Source: Lyophyllum atratum (lineage: Eukaryota > Basidiomycota > Agaricomycetes > Agaricales > Lyophyllaceae). From it: a stretch of 64,000 bases of DNA. The stretch covers positions 2,480,001 to 2,544,000 of the forward strand of contig JACGCN010000003.1 of NCBI GenBank assembly GCA_014905825.1, read 5' to 3'. The notes under the pieces were generated by a model. That model ran no database searches, had not been told where the DNA came from, and worked only from the letters and a program-made list of their open reading frames with translations. The translations under genes were made by a program, and so were the position numbers. Positions 21,819 through 36,477 of the stretch are shown one piece after another (positions within the stretch are counted from its first letter, which is position 1; each line of letters opens with the position of its first letter).

Positions 21819-23812
21819 TTACAAACTATAAATGAACCACGCGCTGCGATCACCAAGGCCCGGTGCTTCAGACTCTCTAGTGAGTTGTTGCCTCGCCAGA
21901 GCCTTCTTGCGGTTCTGTGACCGAAGATATAGGAAATTACACAACGAAAGGATAAACATCATGCACGCGGAGACGAGCAGCACTATCGTGCCCGAGGTGT
22001 AACGTGGGGGCTTCGACCATGCGCTGAAGAGCCAAAGGGCGAGGATGGCACCGACGTTCGTCATAATAAAACCAATAGCGATGGACGTGGCGCGCCGCGT
22101 TTGGGGAGCCGCGTTGTTGGAAAGCCATGTTGCCAGGGAAGGGCCAGAGCAGTTGATTCCGGATATCGAGAAGAATAGACTGGCATATTGAACATGAGGG
22201 TTCGTTGAGGCTGGTGTATGGCGTTGAGCAGTTATTCGTCTTGCAAAGATTAGATGCTTACTGAGATACATGATAAACCCAATGATGCATAACACCGATG
22301 AAAGCATGGCCGAGTAACCGCGGTAGCCGTATGTGTCCGAGAAGAGCGAAGCAGACATCGTCACTGAGAGGGTTTAGTGAGGAGGTTTGAACATGCTGGA
22401 ATAACAACTAACCGACAAAAGCAGCGGCGAATGGTGGAACGCTCATCAGCTGAGCTCGTGACGCCGTGTAGCCCAATGCAACCAGAATGGAGGGAGTGAA
22501 GCTGGCAACCCCTCAATGATTTTGTCGAGAGAGGCTAGGTATAGTACTCACTAAGCCAGGGATGCGAGAATGATCCCAGCAAACATAAAAATGCCGCCGA
22601 TGAACCAGACTTGGGGAAGAAGGCAGGCCTCCCCGACTTCCTTCCAGCTAAATACATCACCGTTGTCATTGACCGTGCCCTCGTGTCGCAACTGAGCCAT
22701 GATTTGCTCCTTTTCTGTCTGTGTTAGGAAGGAAGCGCGTTCCACGGTGCGTGGGAGAAGGAAGAAGGACAGGACTCCAAACACCACCGAGAAAAGACCT
22801 TCCAGGATAAAGAGCCACGCCCAACCTGGTCTTCCACCCACGCCGTTCATCTTGACGATGCCGAAGGCTAGAAGTCCACCGAATGCACCTGCCAGTGACG
22901 ACGCAGAGAAGAACGTTGCGATCCTGGAAAGGAATGTAGATAAGATTGAAGTAACAGACGACACTGAGAAGAGGCACCCACCGAAGCTGGAGTCTTTGAC
23001 GGGGATAGAATGAAGACAGATAGAGGACAATGCCGGGGAATATGCCACCTGTGCCACTTGGGTCATTGATCCGCGTTGCTAGAAATCGTCTGCTCCTCAC
23101 CTTCCAAAAGGCCTAAGAAAAAGCGGCACGCTAGCAAGCCATGATAGTTATGAACGACCCCTAAAAGAACACGTTCAAAACTTTGTAGTGCAGATTCGCG
23201 ACAGCATGCGAACCTTGTAATGTCGTTACAATCCCCCAAAGCGTCAACATGGCCGGAATCATACGATCTGGGCCCACAATCTGCAGAAACGATCGAACAT
23301 TAACAAACCCGACATTTTCGAGGTGATTTCTCCTACTTTTAGAAGGAGATTGGTGGGTATTTCAGCAACGATGTAAGGACTAAAGAACGGGCTCATTAGA
23401 CGAGGTGTGTCACGACGGAGGAAGTCAGACTTACACCAAGGTCACTGTTAACGCTATGCTGTACTGTGAGGCGATTAGAACTGGGGCAAGGGGGTGGATG
23501 GTAATACAAATTACCTGGACATTCGACATGTGCAAATCCCTCTGCAATCCTGCAACTCGGGCGTTCCCAACATTTGTCCGGTCCTACAATTTCGTCAACT
23601 CGTAAGAATTGTCCAATTAATGCAGAACAACTTACCAGGACGGACAAAAGATAGATGATGGTAAGGACTGGCAACATCCGAACGTCCATCTTTGCCAGGG
23701 TAGTTTTGGACAGCGCCCTCTCCAGAGCGAGCTGTGACTCATCGTCGGAAGCAGACTCTAGATGAGTCGCTTTCTCCTGCATGGAAGACTCAGACGGTGC
23801 TTTCTCCGTCAT
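21819..23812 (-). CDS. MFS transporter, allantoate-permease (Dal5/ACS) family
   Basis: A plasma-membrane anion:cation symporter of the family that imports allantoate, nicotinate, pantothenate or similar acids. Eleven exons with consistent phases can be followed from MTEKAPSESS to a stop at 21819. Family marks: KMDVRMLPVLTIIYLLSVLDRTNVGNARVAGL in the first helix region, PYIVAEIPTNLLLK, IVGPDRMIPAMLTLWGIVTT, the CRFFLGLLEGGIFPGIVLYL helix, GGRPGWAWLFILEG, and GPSLATWLSNNAAPQTRR with AIGFIMTNVGAI near the C-terminus. About 12 membrane helices. The substrate cannot be inferred. It lies between the dead O-methyltransferase fragment and the hAT insertion, which sits about 220 bp upstream of its ATG. 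Confidence 0.88.
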
Positions 23813-24032
23813 GATGATGAGTGACGCTGAGGATGCGCTGATCAGAACAACTGAGTTGACCTTTTCATCTATAAGTAAGGACACGTTAGTAAGTTGAACA
23901 CCGCGAGAACACATCCCGTGCCTTGAACAAATGATGCATGATGGAGAAAATGGACCCATGCCACTCGTCGCCGGATATACGGAGCTGGAGGGTAGTTGGG
24001 GAAGTTCGCTCCCTAGGTCCTTTGAAGTCTGG

Positions 24033-24053
24033 TAGCGTTTTAAAGTCCTGTCA
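24033..24053 (+). repeat. Left terminal inverted repeat of the hAT element
   Basis: A 21-bp repeat beginning TAGCGTTT and ending TGTCA. It matches the inverse of the right end at 18 of 21 positions. The target duplication AAGTCTGG abuts it on the left. Confidence 0.88.
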
Positions 24054-24145
24054 AGTCCAGGCTTTGCACCAATTTGGGAAAGCCCGGACCCGAAACCGGG
24101 CTTCGACAGGAGAAAAAGTCAATTCGAGTGGACTGGACCACTAAC

Positions 24146-24243
24146 GACCGGTCGCATCGGGCTTACACCAGTCACACAACCGGTTATGACCAGTCATAAC
24201 TGGTACCAGGCTTGACCGGTCATGGACTAGTCATGACCGGTCA
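24146..24243 (+). repeat. Subterminal palindrome cluster of the hAT element (left)
   Basis: TGACCGGTCA occurs at 24213-24222 and 24234-24243, with GACCGGTC at 24146-24153 and variants such as AACCGGTT and ACCAGTCA between them. The right arm has the same 10-bp palindrome at 29159-29168. These are probable binding sites for the transposase. Confidence 0.65.
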
Positions 24244-24663
24244 ATACACGAACTGGGTGCTAAAAAGTTCTAGCTACTTCGCAAAAATGTACAGTAACTA
24301 CTAACTTAAGACTCATACATCTGCTGAACATAACACTCAGCCAACAAAACAGCGGTGTAGATCACGAACTCACGATGGTCATGCACCTACAATAAAGGCG
24401 CGAATTAGATTCGGACACGGTGAACATCAAGCACTTACATCGTTCGGTGACTACGGGAATTGGAGGCATTGTGGATCTCGGAGTAGGAGACAGAGAAGTT
24501 CGGTGCGAGACTGAGGCAGATGGGCAACATTGGAGGCAGCCCTGTAGACCTCGAGAATTTGGGATAGCTGTGAATCTAGTTGAAGTAATGGGCTTAGGCT
24601 ACGGTAGGTAAAATGAGACGTACCTTCAAAAACAACACAACGTCACGGCGGCCGCGACGAAAA

Positions 24664-25340
24664 TGCTCGGACGTTGCGCAAATCGCCCCTGCGATGTAGG
24701 CCAGGGGTCTCAGAGGAGGTGCCGGTGGCATCGGTGGGCGAATGGGCCTGCGATGGAAGTGGTGGGGGGGGCTCCGTGTGGGGGTGGGCCAGCTCGGGCG
24801 GTTGCGACGGTGCCAGCGAACAAACCGATTCGCAGGTGTGCGAATCGCCCGGTAGATGCGCGCTAGAATGTGTTACGCAGGCGGTGGTTGTGTGGATGAG
24901 CGAGCGGGAGAGCATCTGAGGTGGCGGGTGGCCGTTATGTGGTAGGAGGGTAGTTCAGGCGCAAATGACGGTGGTGACGTCGGCAACACGTCGCGGTTGC
25001 GCAAAACGCCCAATGGATGTGGGTAAGGGATCGTATAGGAGGCGTGTATAGCGTCGATGAGTGAGGGGGGCTCCAGGTGAGGTGATGGGGGGCCGCTAGG
25101 TGGGGGTCGGCCGTTTCGGGTGGTGACAACCTCGCTGGTGACGAGAACGTTTCACGGTTGCGTAAATCACGACGCAGCTAGGTCAGGGGAGCTGTACAGA
25201 GGGCGTTGGTGGGCGCATAGGGCTGCGTTTCAGGTGGTGGAGGGCCGGTATGTGAGGGTGAGCCACTTGGCCAGTAACGACGGCAGCAGCAACTTGAACG
25301 ACTCACCGTCGCGCAAATGCCCTGAAAACTGCATGCGGGG
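24664..25340 (+). repeat. Degenerate 160-bp tandem repeats in the hAT left arm
   Basis: The motif GTTGCGCAAATCGCCC or a close variant recurs near 24665, 24835, 24990, 25153 and 25311, a spacing of roughly 155-170 bp. Each is followed by a G-rich segment containing GGGG(T/A)GG runs. The repeats are well diverged and non-coding. Confidence 0.55.
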
Positions 25341-25601
25341 GGGTTCTCTAGAGAGTGCTCGCGAGGTTGAATGTTGAAAGGCGGGCAGGGCTGCAGTTGA
25401 ACGTTGAGGAATGGTTGTGACGATGCTGAAGCACTCGTCTCAGTGGCCTCGAAAACATGCGTCAACTGATTATATCATATCTCATGATGGACACAACTTG
25501 GCCAGATCGACACTCGTCGAGCCCTCGCAGTCGGTAAGACAACTATATTAATGGTGGAAATACTGAGTAGCTATATGGATTGGATATATGTATGTAGGTC
25601 C

Positions 25602-28600
25602 CTAATAGTTCGCGTCTAAATTAAGTTCAATTGCATCAGTATCCAAAAGATTAGTATACTGATCAATGTTCATCTCCTCGACCTGCGCTGCGTTCGCCGC
25701 AGCATAATCCTGGACTTTCGAACGCCACGCAAACTTCATGACCTGAAGTTCTTCAAATTTTGCAGAACCTAAACGTGCGCGCTGGTCATCGGCCGTCTGC
25801 TTGCTCGCCGAAAATAGCCGCTCGCATGGAACGGACGAAGCTGGACAGGCGAGAACGTCGAGAGCGATGCGCGCAAGGGTCGGATACTCGTACGCGTGGT
25901 CCTGATAAATCAAGTCAGTTCAGGGTATCACGTCAAATTGAAAAGTCTCGTACCTGCCACCAAGCAATAATGTCCATGCTAGCGACAAGCCCGTGTGGCC
26001 GATCCTGTAAGTAACGCCGTAGCTCAGCAGCCCACCCTTCATTTGTCTTTTGTCCAATCAGTTTTTGGCGATGGCGTTCGTAGTCAGTCAGAATCGATGC
26101 AGATTCCGACTCCACGATGGCGGTACCGGTGTTTGATGCCGCTGGAGCCTCAGCGCGGGGTTCACGTTGCATTTCGGCCCAGTACTTCGCCATCTAGTAA
26201 CGAGTCTAGTCAGATCATATTTGGGGAGTAGATGACCGACTTACTGCGCCCTCGACGACCTGTTGGGCTACGTCCTGCCAGTTTTTTGCAAATGGGTTAC
26301 CTTCAGCAATCTCCTTCTTCTGCTCCTCCTCTCCACCCCAAGCCAACTCTATGTAGTCAAGTTTATAGTAAGGATGCAAGACTATTGATAACTAAGTAAG
26401 AATGAACGGTTGAGTGATGAGAAGGAGCTTACCGAGCGCGAGGATATACACAGGCTTTGCATCAAATTTGTTGTAATATTTAAGTATCTTGTTACGGCCG
26501 TCAGAGATCGCATATTGGTAGAGCGCGTACTTCGGATCGTTCATCCTGGCTTCCCACTTTGTGAGAAGTTCCTCGATTGCCGGCAGGGCGCGCCATAACG
26601 TCGGTTGAGATTCTGATGAAAAGTATTGTTGGACGCTGTTCGAGTCCTATCATCATTGATCAGATCTGGACACTCGAGATATGAAAGTAAGAACATGTAC
26701 TGCCAAGATATCCCGCGCTTCGGCGACACGAGCCCAATCGTCATCTGTAAGTGTGAAAGCTGACCAGGATATTTTCTTTGAGATCCTTCCCTCACATCGA
26801 ACGACGGTGATAGGTCCGTAGAGTGTGTCGGCGGTAGAAACAAAAAGATCTATTGCCTGCAGCCACGAGGCACAATAAACACACATTATTAAGTTTAAAA
26901 GTACAATCATTTGACTCACCTTACGCAGTTTGAACGCGCGCTCCAACATACCATGCGCGCTGCCCCAACGAGTGTTGCCATGGAGTTTGATTGTCAGTGC
27001 CGTTGGCATCTGGCATTGATCAGTTTGGATCTTGCTGAAGTGCTCCCGCCGCTGCCCGGACGCGTTTATCTACTGCCAGTGTCATTAATCTGGCTGCCTG
27101 ATAGTAATATGCTACTTACCTTGACACCGAGTGTCCGTACAGTTGCAACGACATCCAAAGATCCTCCGTGGACACGATTGGCAAGATCACTGGGATCATA
27201 AGACCAGATCGCATCCGCTGTTTCGATAGCCGCGAACTTGGTGATATGCCCCATAACGTCGACATTTCCGAGATTGACGACATGACCAAGGCACCTGTAA
27301 GGTTCGCGATGATTGGACACTAAATGAAAGGTTCGAACTCACGAAAGTTGCAGTTCCTTAGCGTTCCAGGTCAATGCTCGTCGTATATGGACCCCCTCTA
27401 TTGTGTCACAGCTGGTAGTGTTGTTACTGGCGTTATCGAGCGTCGCCGTGTTCAGCTGAGGTGAGGAAACTTGTTATCAGCGCGCGACAGGAGTCTGATC
27501 GAAATCAAGTGCTCACCTTTGACGAATCTTTGTTTGTAATTCCCACGCGGTCAAACAATCCCATGAGATATCGTCCAAGGTTGACTCCACTATGCTCCCC
27601 CGATATTGCTTGAAAGCCCACGACTTCTGCTCGCAACGTCCACTTGCGCTCCTTCACTTCAATCCAGTGTGCCGTAACCCCAAGATATGATCCTTTTGTG
27701 TTGTCGGCCGACCATGTATCAGCAGTGATCGAAATCTTTCCGGGCGCTGCCTGTTTCCTTGGTGAGTGGGTTGTTGCTGCGGAATCATTGTGATACTGAC
27801 TTGAATATCCTCCTTCAGCTGCTTCAGCCATGCGACAAATTCATTGTGGATGTATGTTGAGACCTCATAGGAGGTAGGAAGCTCTTTTTTCTTTGTTTTT
27901 GGGCGCATGGCTACCAGACAATTGCGGAACAGCGCTTTATTTGCCAGCGCATAGGCCTGTAATCAAATTGGTAAGTTTTTATGGTCAGCTCGAGATATAA
28001 ATTCACAAACCTGGTCATCACAGGCAATGAGCTGTGCTACTGCCTTCGTTATCTCCACCTTCGAAAACTCTTTCGGCGCCGTCGACACCTCCAACATATC
28101 CTCAAGTTTTACCTGCTTCTTACCATCCAACTGAGCCTTCTTTTCCCTCTCCCTCAACACCCGTGGTGGAATGCAGCGGTGGTTTACTTCTATGTTATTT
28201 TCCTTGCATTTCTGTTCATATACTGACCAATGCCCTCGAATATGCGTGCGACAGGTTGAGTTGTGACCCTTAAAGAAGGCCTTTCGAATCCCCTTCGTTT
28301 TTATCAACTGCTTGTCCTCCCTTTGGCAGAATGGTAAGTTTATATAACATTATCTTATTGCGTGACGACTCACTTGCACAACAGGCACCATCGGCCTCTC
28401 AACTTCTCGGTGACCCCCTTTTCAGTGAATTCATAGTCGAGAAGTTCCGAGAAGATGAGCCTCAAGTCTTTCGTCATCTCGTCCTTCGTCGTGACATGTG
28501 CTGGAACAGTTATTTGATGCTGCGGCTGCAGCCCATCACCCTTGGTGAAGGTGAGTATTGTACCATTAATGTTTGACCACGAGTGCTCACCTCTTCTTCT

Positions 28601-28932
28601 TCATCATCCTCGATAGCCTCGTCCTCATTTGGCTCCTCCTCGCTGTTCTCCTCCTCGTCGGTCTCACCAGCCCCGTCATCCTCAGCAACTTGTGCCTGCC
28701 GCTTTCGTGGCCGTTTCGCCGGCGGCTCTGGCTCGGATTCATCATCATCCTCATCATCGTCACTGGATTGATCCGCAGGAGTAGGACTACGAGCGCGCTT
28801 CCTTCCCTTCTTTGGTGCGGCTTTCGGTGTGGCTTTCGAAGTAGCGGTACGTTGTTGTTTATTAGTTGTTGCCTTCGCCTTTGGTCTTAATGTTCTCTTC
28901 TTTGCAGCAGTGGATGCCCTTGTGCCAGCCAT
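25602..28932 (-). CDS. hAT transposase
   Basis: Catalyses cut-and-paste transposition of the surrounding element. About ten introns; the junctions I followed are in phase. The N-terminus is basic and Asp/Glu-rich (KKRTLRPKAKATTNKQQ, then a DEEENSEEEPNEDE stretch). A BED-like zinc finger follows, split by an intron (WCLLC then HNSTCRTHIRGHW). The RNase H-like catalytic part has ITADTWSADNTKGSYLGVTAHW with the first Asp, RCLGHVVNL, and NTRWGSAHGMLERA. The C-terminal hAT dimerisation domain is clear: YPTLARIALDVLACPASSVP then CERLFSASK. No stop or frameshift was noticed. Confidence 0.88.
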
Positions 28933-29322
28933 GAGAAGATGACCAGCAAGGCAAGGCGGAGAGGATGGAATGGGTGTCGAGGGCAGGATTGTCGCAGCGT
29001 ATTTTATAGGTTCTTGTTATTTTAGATTATTTGTCGTGCCATACATGATACTAGAGGAGCCGAATTGTGCTTTCCGTCGTACTAACCTTACTACATGGAC
29101 GTCGTCTCCCCAGACCGACGCTCAAGGACATTCTACGTAGGTATATCTGTACTACGAATGACCGGTCATTAACCGGTGTCGACTGGTCTTTACCGGTTCG
29201 TTAGATTCTGCCAACACAGAAGCCTGAGCCCGGTCATGTCGCTAGCACGCCGAAGCCCGGTCCCGAAAGTCCGGTCCCAATCGGTTAATTTCCGGTTGGG
29301 TTCGGGCTAATATCGGGCTCTG

Positions 29323-29343
29323 TGACCGGACTTTCAAACGCTA
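29323..29343 (-). repeat. Right terminal inverted repeat of the hAT element
   Basis: The inverse of the left end: on the minus strand it starts TAGCGTTTG and ends GGTCA. The copy of the target duplication, AAGTCTGG, follows at 29344-29351. Confidence 0.88.
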
Positions 29344-29602
29344 AAGTCTGGTCACTTCTTTGAGGAACGATCAACAAAGGCTGGTCGGGTAAAAGCCTGG
29401 CTGCCTGCTGGCACCAACAGGCACATGGTAAAGGTATCTATTTATACCACAATCAGCTGTTGGCGCGGGTCATCAAACGTTATTGATGGAAGTGTGTGAA
29501 AACTTGGCATCCTCGCTCTATCCGCATTCACTGCGATGAACCCACGATCTCAACAAGTCCGTCGATTTCTGTCAACCCCTCCTAATATTCCCTACATTCT
29601 GA

Positions 29603-31824
<2,222 letters not shown>

Positions 31825-34065
31825 TAGTATTTCCGCGATCCGGTACGCCAGTTAGCGAACCTTGATGAAATTTAGACCTAGAGTGCACATCTATTCTATT
31901 CGTCCCGCCTTCCAAGCCTTCTTCTCAGGTCGCCTCGCCATTCATCTTAATTCATACGTGTCACCACTCACATCAGAATCCCTCTCTCATCTTGCGCTAC
32001 AGCGCCAAGTGCCGCATTGGCCCTCGAGATGAATGACTTGAACTCGGGACTTGGACTCTGACCCAGCCGCACCGGTCTTGTAGCATGTTCTTTAATCAGG
32101 CTTGTTAGCCAGTTTGCGCGGAAGTTTAGAAGGGACGATTGTCAATGGACAGCGCTCTATTCGTTGTACTCTACCAGACTCTACCGACTACCCTCTACGC
32201 GCCGCCGGACGCTACGTTTAACAGGGTCCCGAGTTTGTCGCATCCCACATACTTAAGCCTCAGCTAACTTGAATGAAGTGTCACAATCTGTCTATCACTC
32301 CGATTGTTCTGCATGTCGCCGGATTGGGCTGGGGCTATAGATCTAGAAAACGGGAAACCTTCAAAGTCTAGATGCTAATGCTCAGTCGACCACCTTCAAA
32401 CCCTTGGATCTGAGCATCTTGATCGAAATGTCCTTCAAATGTCCTTGGCACTAGATTCACCAAAGTGCGCGTCGTTGGTGACTACCATCATGGTACGCGA
32501 GCTTCAAACTGCCTTGAAAAATAGCAGGCTTACTACGGGTTGTTGTTCGGAAGGAACCGAGGCAAGGGCGCCAGTGAATTGTGACACGGTTCGACTTGAC
32601 ATCTGATAAGAAAGCGATAAAGTCTTGATCACCTTGGAACGTGGATCACGCGATTTATGATGGACTCGGAAGGTTTTGGCCCATCAGGTCTGTCTGACTC
32701 CATCATGAACTTTATCATGAAAGCTTCTTGAGAGTCCTCTTCTCAAGCTCCATCACACACATGTTGAATCGCGCAAATCCACTGTTCTGGCCTTCTTAGC
32801 AAGTGGCTTGTTGATCGCCTTCAAGAGCGACTATCGCAGGACCTAACGGATTGCCTGGATTCTTCCCTCAGGCTATACCTGGTGAGTGACCTGTCCATGG
32901 CGATACAAACGACAATTCTAAGAAAACCTGTCAGGTCATTCTCAGTGACATTGTACACTACGTCCACCGTCCAGTTTCCTCATTGAAGCACATGGGACAG
33001 CATCGCGCAGCTTCGCTCCACAAAATGCACCGATGAACCACGTCGTTGTCCGGGTCTCATTTCCGTTCTGCACTCAAGTCGACGTTGACGTTGCTGTTTT
33101 GGGTGAGCATCCGGACCGGGGTTCTCGGAGGCCACAGAGCTATACGCACTGCCCATTGCTTGCGTATGTCTCGGGGGTTGAATCGGGTTTTTTGTCCGGG
33201 TCATCGGCCGCACTGTATGAGTTTCGACTCGGAAAGATACCAACTTGCGTTGCCCATAACACTTGGTATCTTTGATGGGACAGATAATTGAGTTCTCTAT
33301 CGTCACACTGGACGACTTCCCATCCAACTTGGCCCCCCTCGGCAATTTCGTCCACCACGACAATCAGGTATGTCCTTATTTCTTGATCATAATGCATCAT
33401 GCTTACTCCTTACAAAGTAACTCGGAACTACTCGTGGCAAATGCTGATGGAGGATGATCTATTACAAGGTAGAAGCTTCGTGCTCGTGATTACTGTCAGT
33501 GCTTTCGCCGCTCATCAGCTCGATTTGAAATTCTGAACAACAATAGCACTCTATTCCAACTCGAGGCTTGTGGCAGTGGCGGGAAGCCACTATAAATACG
33601 GATTCCGGGCCCCGACTGTCGCTGTCACACGTCCGAGTCGGCACCGTAAGCGATCAAATCATGCTGGCACCATTGCCTACTATTCCTCTTCACTCGTTCC
33701 CAGCAACAAGTCATCCAGTGATACTGAGCCTCTACCCAAAGTCGCCTTACGCATCCTACCTTATCCCCTGGGCTTCCAAGAACCTCCGCGTGAGAAGAAG
33801 TCCATCGTCACTTGAAGGCCAACACATGATGCATGACAGGCGCAAACGGCCGCTGATCACGAGGCTCCTATCCGTCCTTTCCAGCCCCACGTACCCGGAC
33901 ACGATGCGGGCTGTACAATGATATTCCTTCCGATCAGACGCGTGGATGACTCATGTATTTGCAGCTTGACTCGCCATGCTTCGTTCAAGAAAGTGTACAT
34001 GATGATCGGAATGAGGTATAATTCGATCGACATTCTGCCCTCGCTATCGACTTATCCTCCCAGTC
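31825..34065. other. 2.2-kb intergenic stretch in the cluster
   Basis: No gene recognised on either strand. Short open frames near 33000-33400 on both strands show no domain. It may hold the promoter of the downstream exporter and the remains of a lost gene. Confidence 0.35.
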
Positions 34066-36477
34066 ATGGACCAGGATTCCTCCTCCAATATCGGGCATCA
34101 ACTCACAAGCATTGACCAAGAAAAGCATTCGACATCTCTCGATCCCAAGGCCGACGCTTCGGTGCTGCCTGCCTCCCCTAAAAATGTAGAAGAAGTCGCT
34201 TCGCCAGCTCGTGACCTCCGTTTTTGGCTGGTGTTCGTTGCTCTCTGCGCATGTACTCTGATATCCGCCATTGATCTCGTGTGTCCATTTCCTCCACGTC
34301 TACAACTCTAGGTTCAGTCCACTAAATCGATTCTCAATCCAGGCAGGTGTTGGTACAGCAGCGCCCACAATTGTACACGATCTCCACGGGAAGGACTTTG
34401 CCTGGGTCTCCTCAGCATACACCCTCTCTTCGGCAGCATGCATTCCCCTGAGCGGCAACCTCGCACAAATTTTCGGGCGGCGTCCCGTCATCCAGATCGG
34501 TATCATCGTTTTTGCGGCTGGCTCGGCGATTGCGGGCGCCGCGCCAAGCATGGTGGTCTTGATTCTTGGACGAGGCGAGTTACATCTGTACGTACTTGAC
34601 AAAGTGAGGCGTTCTAACGCGCAATGTCATGCCCTAGCTATCCAGGGCGTGGGCGGTGGCATCATACAGTCTCTGACATCTATCATCACGACAGATCTGG
34701 TACCACTCCGCCAACGAGGACTCTTCACGGGGATCACAGGAATGTACGTCCTGTTCCATCAAGTGTTCATTACTCGATCATGATTCTATTCGTGTCTTTC
34801 AATTTCAATAGGATGTGGACTTTCGGATCTGCGATCGCGCCTTTTATTGCGGGCGGTCTGTCGGAGAAGGCCAGCTGGCGGTGGTTATTTTGTAAGTACA
34901 CATCCCCGGCACTCTTTGAACTCGAATGAATCTCTTCATTCTCAAGACTTGAATCTACCGCTCTGTGCAGTTACCCTATTTGTCGTGACAGTTTTCCTGC
35001 AGCTCAATACGCCGACTGAGACCTTCCGTGCCAAATTCTTCAAGATTGACTGGATGTGCGTTTGTTTGAAGCATACTTTCGGTTGCGTAGTGCTGATCAC
35101 AGGATGTTCAGCGGAAACACGATCATCGTGTCGTCGGCATGTTCTTGCATGCTTGCACTTACCTGGGGCGGCATCAAGTTCCCATGGTCCTCGTTCCACA
35201 TCCTCGTCCCGTTGATTCTCGGAGTTGTGGGGCTGGCATTCGCGTTGTTCTATGAAGCACGATGGGCTAGCCAACCGACTATCCCGTGGGTTGTCCTCTC
35301 TAACCGGACAAGCATGTCTGGGTGCGTCTTTTCCACTGCAAAAAGTTTGACAACCATCCATCTCAATATTGACGAATGGCTTCGTTCTTGCTATAGATAC
35401 TTCGCGACCTTCATTTCGGGCGTGGTCACCATCAGTCTTGGATGTGGGTCACCGTTTTATTAGTCAGACGATTCTATTGACAACATTCTTTTCTAGTTTA
35501 CCTGTTCGTATTCCTTCAATTCTCTGCTTCTCGTGATTTTGATTTGGCTGTATCTAGGCCCACTTGGTTTCAAGCTGTACAAGACGCAAGTCCTGTCATA
35601 TCTGGTCTCCATTTCCTCCCATGGGCAATTTCCATAACCCCATTCGCCGTCGTGCAAGGCTTGCTCGTTGCCAAAACAGGTCGTTATCGCACCATCGTAA
35701 GCTCCGCCTTCCATTTTGTTTGCCTCGACTTGAATGACATCTTCTAATAGAATTCGATCGGCTGGTGCACGATGCTATTTGGCCTTGGGCTGCTCATCAC
35801 TTTGAAAATCAGCACACCGATCGGCCTTCTGGTACTCTATCAATTGATTATGGGCGCAGGCGGCGGACTTCTGTATTCGGCGGCGGTATGTTGACTCACG
35901 TTGCCCAGATGGAATTATAATAATGACTTACCGATTTCTACCCTGGTCAGTTCGCAGTCCTCGCGCCTCTGCCCGTCACCGAGAACGCCGCCGCAGTGGC
36001 CCTTTTGACATTCTTGCGCGTATTTTCCCAAGTGAGTAGCAACAAGGCATCATATACCACCCGAACAACCACCCAACTAATACATTCCCTTCACAGGCAT
36101 GGGGCGTCGCCATTGGCGGTACCATCCTCCAAAATGCTCTCAAGAGATATCTCCCAAGCGCCCTGCTACTGCAATTCCCAGAAGGTGCCGAGATCGCATA
36201 TAGTATCGTGCCCACCATTCCGACGCTGTCTCAACCTCTGAAACACGAGGTCCAGGACGCGTTTCTGCGCAGTTTCCGCATGCTGTGGATTGCAACAGAA
36301 GTAATATGCGCCGCTGGTGCCATGAGCGTTTTCTTCATGCGTGACGTGCCGTTGAGGACGACAGTGGATAAGAAATGGGGATTGAAGAAGAACGCGGAGG
36401 CTGGGATGTCCGAGGGGACCTTAGAAGAAGCTGCTATTCCTCCGCGGTCCTCAATAAAATCTAAACGACGTGGGTAA
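34066..36477 (+). CDS. MFS drug/metabolite exporter, DHA2 (14-helix) family
   Basis: A proton-driven plasma-membrane exporter. Starts MDQDSSSNIGHQLTS; about twelve short introns. First helix DLRFWLVFVALCACTLISAID, then AGVGTAAPTIVHDLHGKDFAWVSSAYTL, the motif-A-like NLAQIFGRRPVIQIG, motif C-like AIQGVGGGIIQSLTSIITTDL with PLRQRGLFTGI, and WTFGSAIAPFIAGGL with SWRWLF. Late helices include TENAAAVALLTFLRVFSQ and AWGVAIGGTILQNAL, typical of DHA2 members that export fungal metabolites. The C-terminal tail is charged. Located between halogenase and ligase, it likely exports the cluster product or confers self-protection. Confidence 0.87.

Larger units (their letters stand above)
24033..29343. mobile_element. 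Complete hAT DNA transposon with 8-bp target duplication
   Basis: The element is 5311 bp and bounded by terminal inverted repeats starting TAGCGTTT. The 8-bp direct repeat AAGTCTGG lies immediately outside each end (24025-24032 and 29344-29351). It carries one large multi-exon hAT transposase on the minus strand. The subterminal regions are rich in the palindrome TGACCGGTCA and related ACCGG motifs, which are likely transposase binding sites. Perfect target duplications and an apparently open transposase point to a fairly recent insertion. Confidence 0.92.

Noticed and set aside
27310..27330. A GGTTCGAACTC block that resembles a tRNA B box
   Set aside because: No A box or acceptor stem can be formed around it, and it lies inside the hAT transposase gene.
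24033..29343. A retrotransposon as the source of the repeat-rich block
   Set aside because: There are no long terminal repeats or reverse transcriptase; the 8-bp target duplication and the hAT dimerisation domain settle the class.
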